From Scytalidium lignicola (Eukaryota > Ascomycota > Leotiomycetes): a stretch of 64,000 bases of DNA. Positions 57,701 to 64,000 of the stretch are shown piece after piece. The notes under the pieces were generated by a model, which made no database searches, was not told where the DNA came from, and saw only the letters and a list, made by a program, of their open reading frames with translations. Position 1 is the first letter of the stretch, and each line of letters begins with the position of its first letter. A program made the position numbers and the translations under genes. The stretch lies in assembly GCA_002812745.2 (NCBI GenBank), contig NCSJ02000173.1, forward strand, positions 25,825-89,824, read 5' to 3'.

Positions 57701-60624
57701 CCTTTTTTTAACCTTAATCAAAATGCTTTCTTATCTGACTTTATAATAATAACTTTTCTAACAATGTTATGTTCATATCTAAGGTTTAAACCAGATGGTT
57801 TTTATTATAAGATAATTGATTATTACTTTGCAAAAGAGTAAAAACATTTTATATTAATTAAGAAGTTTCAAAATCTATATTTATAATTAGCCAGAACTTA
57901 TAATTAATGTTTTTACTATATGTATTACAATTTTATAATAATATACATTACCTTACTTCAAGACTTGAGCAAATTATATAAATTTCTATGAAGATACTTA
58001 ATTCTCATTCAGCTAAGCTTATTATACTTAGCTCTAGTTGTATACATTAGTTAAAAGGCTAAGAAAAGGAGGGAAAAAGCCTTTTGCCCAAAAGTTAAAT
58101 CCAAACAAGGCTTAAACTAATGTCATTTTAAATAACTGAGCAATAAACATTACTTTTAAAGAATCCTTCATAATACAAAGCTTATCATGACTTAAAAAGA
58201 TAAGCTTATAACAAAGTAACTCTTTAATTTCGCTTAACATCAAAGTTACTTTTATATGTTTATTATCTTCTGATAAAACAATAAATGAATCTTCATTATC
58301 CTTGTATATATCATATTATTCAACAAGACTAAGAAGTTCAACTTACTCAAGATCTTCAAGAAAAGCTTATACTATTTGATTATTTTAAATTATTTATTCT
58401 TCAATTATAAAAAAGATATATAAAAGAATAATATCATAATATTAACTATAAAAAGTTAATAGATTATTATAATAATTATTATAATACTTACTTAATTAAT
58501 CTATTAATATATAGTNCTTTAAATTTNAAATATACTTAACTTCCTTTTCAAAGCTTTGTTAACTTCTTANAAAGTAAAGTANAAGTATNTTTCCAATTTT
58601 TTTGNTAAGTAAAGAATTNAATTTCATGTATATANTATAAAGTANTATTAATATNNTATTNATNTTCAANTGTCTTTATANTAATCTTTATAATAATNTA
58701 ACTTATATGATATNTCTTAACTATTATAACATNGTTATACTCTTTTNTATTACTTCCTTTAAGAAGATTAATAAATCTTTCTTTATTTTAAAGGTTATCT
58801 TTATACTATATTGTTTTCATCTTAAATGTGTTAATCTTTTCTTATGATATATTTTCTTATACAAGATTATTATCATTAAGTTGTGTATACTAACTATCTT
58901 CTTCGTTATAATTGAAATTTCATNNTAAAATAGTCTAATGTTTANTATTAACCTTTNTGAAAATCAATTAATATAAAGATTATTATAATTAATGTATATT
59001 TTACCTCTTGTAAATTATTTTCTCAATTGTAAATTATTTAAGACATTCTCTTATATCATTATTTCCATTAATATATTCTGTTGAACTTCATANTTTTTTT
59101 AAGAGNATANGTTATTNTACTTNTNTTTACTNACTTTGNNATTTTGATTTTTTTTTNAGATACCTTGAAGTTTTATTGTACAAGTATATACTTTAATTGT
59201 ATAAAGATTTTTGGATAACTCCTCCTTAGCTTTGTGTTTTCTAACCATGATGAATATTATATTTAATAAGTTAGTATATAGATTATTATAATATATTTGA
59301 TGATATAACATACAAATCTTGATGATATTGATAATTATAGAATAGTTATAATTATAATTATGTTATAATAATTGTGTTGTAAAAACAAAAGTAGTTGTAA
59401 AGGTTTTGAAAGGTGAAAAATCAAATAAAGAAATATAATTAGTTAATCTATGCCTTTATGCTAATAATAGTATAGTATTAAATTTTCTTTATAATATATC
59501 ATTAAATTTTTAATTTTTATAGTAATTAATCTAAGTTAACTTTTTTTCACTTTTTATTTTTGTTGTTATTCTATTATAATTTTACAATTACCAACTTTAC
59601 AACTATTAACAACTTTACAATTATTCTATTAACAACATTATTATTACTTCTAAATAGTTTATTGATTATATTCTAAGTATGTATAATCATATATTATAAT
59701 AATTATTATACTAATTATAATTTAGAATAACTAGAACTAAACAGATAACATAAAAGATTGTTGGTAGNAAAAGCTTTAAAAAATGAACTTGAAACTGAAA
59801 GTTACTTAAAAAGACAATTATCAAGAAAGTTAAAAGATGATATAAACTAGGAAGTAAATGATTATTATAATAATTAATATAAATATACTAATATATAATA
59901 GTTGTTATATTATATAAAATCAAAAAAATGTCAAAAAGTCTTATGAACTTCTAATTCTAAAAGTTCCATTTATATGTATAGTTTGTGAGATTCTGGTAGA
60001 TATAAGCAAAAGTAGTCTGAAAATTCAAAAGTTAGCTTTAGAAGCTTTACAAGAATATACTAAAACTATCCTGGTTAGAGAATTTGAAAGTAAGTATAAT
60101 TCAAATAAATATTATAGTAATCTTTATACTAATAATAATATTATAATAATTAATCTAATTACAATTTATATAAAACAAGTTATCATTCAAGTAAAGGATA
60201 TATAGTTTATCAGAGTAATTTATAATCACATGACAGGATTTGAATATTTAGGCAACAACAAATAGATTATTACTTTAATAATAATTAATAGAAGGTTTAA
60301 GAGTTATTTGGAAGTCTAAGGACAATTAGCAAGCATTCTAGTTATTAACAAAATTGATATTGAATTAAAACTATAATAATCTTGACTATAATGGAATTAA
60401 TAGACTATTATTGTAATTATAGTAATTTTTATAATAATACTTATGATCTTAAATTATTTAAGATTATCATATACCACATGATATGATTTATACATATATT
60501 ATACATTTTGTACATTATACTCTACGTGACTGGGTTTAATGGGTGCCCACTGGATATCCACCTCCACCCATGGGGTTTTTCCCAAATAGGAAACCCACCC
60601 ACTGGAGCCCCATTCCGCACTCTA
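51713..60624. mobile_element. 8.9-kb A/T-rich block with inverted terminal sequences (hAT-like?), RIP-degraded
   Basis: The left end starts TAGAGTGAGGAATGGG and the right end, reversed, starts TAGAGTGCGGAATGGGG, so the block has matching inverted termini. Just inside both ends are about 100-150 bp of GC-rich sequence with repeated motifs such as CACTGGGTACCCACC and CCCATGGGG. Between them lie nearly 8.6 kb of almost pure A/T without open frames, many N bases at 58500-59160, and a nested element at 55173-58112. A T/CAG start and subterminal repeats are compatible with a hAT-like transposon, but I found no convincing 8-bp target duplication and no transposase can be read. The composition is what heavy RIP would leave. 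Confidence 0.6.
55173..58112. mobile_element. Nested 2.9-kb TIR element (PIF/Harbinger-like), RIP-degraded
   Basis: The left terminus AGCCTTGTTTGGATTTGGCT is mirrored at the right end by AAATCCAAACAAGGCT. Flanking both sides is TAA (55170-55172 and 58113-58115), a 3-bp TWA-type duplication as made by PIF/Harbinger transposases. TTAAA next to a GCC...GGC terminus is an equally good reading. The interior is A/T-rich and non-coding. The element lies inside the larger block, so it inserted after that block arrived. Confidence 0.72.
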
Positions 60625-61574
60625 TTTCGCCCATTGGTCGAGATCCATAAATCTCTATCACAAATTTGAGTATAAAAATGGAACTACAGTAGTATTTCTA
60701 GGCTCTTATTGCAGGTACACTTGTAATATAGCTTTGTAAGCATCTGCGTTAATGAGAACTAGTATGCTTTATTATAAGTTAGATTTTAGGATAGTCCTCC
60801 ACTGTCTGTAATGAACGCGGGATTATAGCCATAGACATCAAACCACCGTTGGAGTGCGTGTGCTGATGTGTCTACTCTGTCGAGACTACTACCTGAACGT
60901 CATACAATCTCCGCTACTCCATAAAAGTCCCGTATTTTCTTATATTCCCTTGTTTTTGAGCTCCTCATTAACTTAAGCTTCACAATCTTCAGTTGAATCT
61001 GTATTTCTCTCGCTTTACTTTTTAAGGTGGTATAGTCATCATCGCTTATAGTCAGCGATTTGTTAACTCAATTATAATTGGCGAGCTGACATATAGAGTG
61101 GCGTTGATCAATTATCAATCTCACTGCGTAGGGTGTTTCCATTGTTAGCTCGAATACGAGGGAATTGAGAAAGTACGGTACTAGTAAGTGACCTCGCTGT
61201 AACAGTCATGACTGAGCTTCAAATTCTGCCTAAGTTTAACTTAACCACAGTATCTAAGTAACTTAATGCACTATGCAGTCCCCTAGGGTCTCAACCTGCA
61301 GACTATAATATCTACACTTCCAGCATTCTCCTTATATGCTTTAGCACAAGTCAGATTTTAGGATATTCTTCTACGATTTAAGCGTTCTACGTATTAGGTA
61401 TATGATCATCATTGGATGTATTTAGCATTATTCATGAATTACTACTCAGAAGGATGGATAGAGGAATATAAATAAGGACCCCCAATCCTCCAAGGTTCGA
61501 AAGACCACACATCTTCCTCCAGCCTCCTCGACCTGCTCAACCAATCGACAACGCGTTTTTGCATCATCAATAAA
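60625..61574. other. Promoter-side spacer of the small secreted protein gene
   Basis: No coding feature is visible between the A/T-rich element and the start codon at 61575. A TATAAATA box sits at 61467-61474, about 100 bp before the ATG, and the 5' UTR is C/T-rich, as in highly expressed fungal genes. Confidence 0.5.
61467..61474 (+). promoter_or_regulatory. TATA box of small secreted protein gene
   Basis: TATAAATA stands about 100 bp upstream of the ATG and is followed by a C/T-rich leader (CACACATCTTCCTCCAGCCTC). Spacing and composition fit a fungal core promoter. Confidence 0.5.
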
Positions 61575-62034
61575 ATGAAGAACTCAACTCTGACTTCATT
61601 GTTAGCCGCAATCGCCTTCATTGCTAGTGGCGCAACAGCTTTCTATGGTCAGTTGCGTCTTGACGAGGAATGTTCCGAAGGCTGCAACTTGGTGTTGAAC
61701 ATTAACGACTACAACACTGGTTCAACCTACACTTGTGGAACCGTGAACCCATCATTCTGTACCTACGAAGGAGCATGCAATGTCTTATGAGTTTCAGCTC
61801 TTTTTGTACCGGACCCATGTTTAAGCTACATCTGTCTCGATAGCAGCATGAAAAAAAAAATACTAATCAAAGACCTTTAATAGCTGCCAAGAAACAAGCC
61901 CAGGAGGTTACAACTGGAATGCACAGTTCTGGCAAACCAGCGATGGATGTGACAATCTGAACTTTGAGGGAGCTTTTGGTGGCGCGGGACACGGATGGTG
62001 CTGTGGTGGAGCTCCCTGTGATATCAGCGCCTAA
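61575..62034 (+). CDS. Cysteine-rich small secreted protein (effector-like)
   Basis: Exon 1 begins with a signal peptide (LTSLLAAIAFIASGATA) and continues FYGQLRLDEECSEGCNLVLN with five cysteines. Exon 2 starts at 61884 after a perfect TACTAAT branch point (61861-61867) and TAG acceptor. It reads CQETSPGGYNWNAQFWQTSD, then a CDNLNF stretch and GWCCGGAPCDISA to a stop at 62032. Together the mature protein would have about ten cysteines in roughly 100 residues, as in disulfide-stabilised secreted effectors or antimicrobial proteins. The donor is the problem: GTCTTA after codon 68 is in the wrong phase for the cysteine-rich exon 2 frame. Either a base is wrong or the donor is unusual. Host-interaction function is inferred from features and from the neighbouring repeat block, not from homology. 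Confidence 0.6.
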
Positions 62035-62451
62035 TAAGGAAAAAGATGTTGCGACGGCCCTAAGCTTGGAGATTCAGTATTACATATGAATTGTACCCGC
62101 CATTCATGCTCCTAGAGAGGCCGGGAGTCTCTCGCCATGTGTGTCCCAGTGAGTCGAGCAGGTAGATAACTTATAACTATGGGTATAAATGAAAAAATGT
62201 AATGATTCAAGAAAGTCTTGTTGTTTCAGTCTGTAATACTTGGACGGGCGTTATAGGTTACTACAGGCACTATCCCCTCGCCTGGTGAAAATGGATCACC
62301 TCACGTAATCAATGCAAATATGCAAAGTTATGCACTCGGCAATACAACCTTGTTTGCTTTTGTTAGTAAATTACTATGAATTATGATCTGACAGCTCTCG
62401 ACACCGCGTCTTGACATTTCCACAATTCTTCGTTCATTGACAGTTTTACGA

Positions 62452-62828
62452 TGGATTTATCAGAATTACTCGTTGTAGATACAGTTGTAGTCATACCTCA
62501 AGAGGCACAACTGAACCTTGAACCTCCCCAACCTCCTAGTGATGAAGTTGAGCCACAGCTACCTAATACAGCCAAAGTTAAGAGCTTTACATGTTTCGAA
62601 GATGTCCTAAATGCCTTTCAGTCTAGAAAAAAGGTATCTTTCAAGCCATTCGAACCTGAAGAGTACCGTGAATCGAGAGCGCTCTTGCCAGAGGACTTCC
62701 CCAAGAAGGCTGCGCCACTGGTTTATTTCTCCCTGTTTTTTACTAAGGAATTGCTTGAATCTATTACCAGGAGTACAAATTCTTATGCGAATGATATACG
62801 ATATGCTAAGAAGGAAGACCAACGATGA
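62452..62828 (+). pseudogene. piggyBac-like transposase N-terminal fragment
   Basis: A 125-codon open frame has a Pro/Glu-rich start and ends PLVYFSLFFTKELLESITRS followed by TNSYANDIRYAKK. This resembles the start of the DDE_Tnp_1_7 region of piggyBac-type transposases (family pattern: a phenylalanine-rich FxxFF stretch, then ETNxYA). The catalytic aspartates would come later and are absent, because the frame ends at 62828. It is thus a truncated copy. No TTAA-flanked ends were found close by. Confidence 0.55.
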
Positions 62829-63118
62829 AACGAATATAACAAATATCCCATATTGCAAGGAGCGAAAGACTGTACTCAGAGTAAAGAATACAGCTAAAAT
62901 TCCAAATACACTGAGGATAGGAGAGTACGCTAATGAAGACCGTTGACCAGTAACCTTAGACTACTTAATAGATGATGCAGGCATTTTAATCTTAACAAAT
63001 ATGGGAGAAACTCTATGCACGCAGACTTACAAGGCTTTCTATTAATATCACATATTCAACTTGTTGTGTCCAAAACGCTTCCCAACCCCAACCACTCGGC
63101 ATCTTATTCCGACAGCCA

Positions 63119-63155
63119 TTACATACACACATACACACATACACACATACACACA
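63119..63155. repeat. ACATACAC-type microsatellite
   Basis: Four to five copies of the 8-bp unit ACATACAC stand in tandem. It is a simple repeat with no sign of function. Confidence 0.9.
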
Positions 63156-63457
63156 ATTTATTAACGACCAGCGGGGGTAACCCGACAGAGTCACTATTGC
63201 TAATCTACCAGTGCATTTCTTGAACTGGATCCTTATGTATCCATATTTAACTGCCTGTACACCTCTAATTTTAGCATCTTGTGGGGCGTTTATTAGTGAA
63301 CTGATTCCTTAAATTGCTGCTGGCTGTCAGAAATGGCTTTTATTTGCCAGAGAACTCATATGATGCTGGCAGGTACAATATTGTCTATCTAAACGGTTGG
63401 TTTATTTGTTATAGTAGGTACGGAGCACCTCTGTCCTGTTAATTATTCCGACTACCC

Positions 63458-63700
63458 ATGATGCTGGTTAACTGGTATTATCGCATTCTCGCCACCCTAG
63501 CGCTCGTACCCATTGCAACATCAACATCAATCGGAGCCCGTACTGCCAGGTCCACATCTATCACACAAACCGTAGTCTACTGGGGTTAGAACAGCATTGC
63601 AGCAATAGAGCATAATGACCTTTTCACCTATTGTACCTCCAGCTCTGGATATGAATTTCTAGCCAAATGGTATCACCAGCTAACCTTTTTTTTCTAGCTG
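63458..63700 (+). pseudogene. Class III chitinase (GH18) N-terminal fragment with in-frame stop
   Basis: From the ATG at 63458 the reading gives a signal peptide (LATLALVPIATSTS) and then TQTVVYWG, a TAG at 63587-63589, and NSIAAIEHNDLFTYC in the same frame. The pattern VVYWGQN...DLxxYC is the first beta-strand region of fungal/plant class III endochitinases, where Gln stands at the stop position. So one CAG-to-TAG change explains the break. Downstream (63690 onward) the expected second strand is not clearly present and stops recur. This is a dead gene start. The A/T and poly-T sequence at 63810-63835 follows. Confidence 0.65.
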
Positions 63701-64000
63701 TTCGAATTGAATATTGATAACAGATCAACTTTTTTTCACCCGCGGAGGTAGTTGAGATTCATCCTTTTCTACAACAGTTTGAATAAATGAAAAAATGCAT
63801 TTTAGAACTGAATTTTTTTTTTTTTTTTTTTTGCNTTTTAGGAACAGGTGATAGAAAGGGATCAGTATTGATAGTATATCGAATCTCCACATGTATTTTT
63901 CCTGCCTTTTCCCTTCCTGCCTACCCTATCAGATCCATAGTCACAATAACCCCTGAACCGTCGAGTCGCTGTGCTATAAACTGTGCTGTACCATCTTGAC
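63701..64000. other. Window end, no gene seen
   Basis: A poly-T run with an N (about 63811-63835) and 170 bp of GC-normal sequence follow the chitinase fragment. The open frame at 63787-63999 crosses the poly-T run and is not credible. Confidence 0.4.

Noticed and set aside
59099..59311. 70-codon minus-strand frame rich in X
   Set aside because: It lies in the A/T-rich block and runs through many N bases.
63787..63999. Open frame at the window end
   Set aside because: It crosses a poly-T run with an N and gives a string of phenylalanines.
1..64000. CRISPR arrays, rRNA genes, tRNA genes
   Set aside because: No spaced direct-repeat array, no rRNA-like sequence and no tRNA-like cloverleaf with a TpsiC box was recognised by eye; a tRNA scan could still find one.

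Overview
The window comes from a filamentous ascomycete (Pezizomycotina). Genes carry short GT-AG introns, mostly 46-151 nt, with recognisable branch points. The families present (HET, CFEM, DUF3433, DUF7704, fungal-specific transcription factors, GH55) are typical of that group. GC-normal gene islands alternate with very A/T-rich, stop-riddled blocks that look like repeat-induced point mutation (RIP) of old transposons. Scattered N bases and several single frameshifts suggest a draft assembly, so some broken genes may be sequence errors. The class or genus cannot be fixed from the sequence alone.

Left part (1-14.6 kb) is an intact metabolic island: a Dal81/TamA-like transcription factor (+, N-terminus outside the window), a PuuE-type allantoinase (-), an NCS1/Fur-type permease (+), a DUF7704 membrane protein (-), a CYP52-like P450 (+), a fused aconitase-X protein (+), an Mpo1/DUF962 membrane protein (+) and a PEBP protein (-). 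The first three read as a purine/allantoin utilisation group. HGATAR motifs lie between allantoinase and permease. A DUR3-like urea transporter sits at 35 kb in the same window.

Middle part (15-34.5 kb) mixes transposon remnants with genes. It holds a 344-bp MITE with an 8-bp target duplication, a 424-bp Tc1/mariner-type MITE, a third inverted-repeat element, RIP-degraded LTR retroelement sequence and a broken HET gene. An intact seven-exon mitochondrial carrier, a broken two-repeat DUF3433 membrane protein gene and a fungal transcription factor without a visible zinc cluster follow.

Right part (35-64 kb) holds the urea transporter, a long secreted GH55 protein with a chitinase/killer-toxin-like C-terminal region, a CFEM secreted protein, an unrecognised secreted protein, a dead Tc1/mariner element and an F-box gene with an in-frame stop. 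Next is an 8.9-kb A/T-rich block with inverted ends and a nested 2.9-kb element. Beyond it are a cysteine-rich small secreted protein, a piggyBac-like transposase fragment and the broken start of a class III chitinase. Three accessory genes (DUF3433, F-box, chitinase) are each interrupted by a stop that one CpA-to-TpA change would produce.
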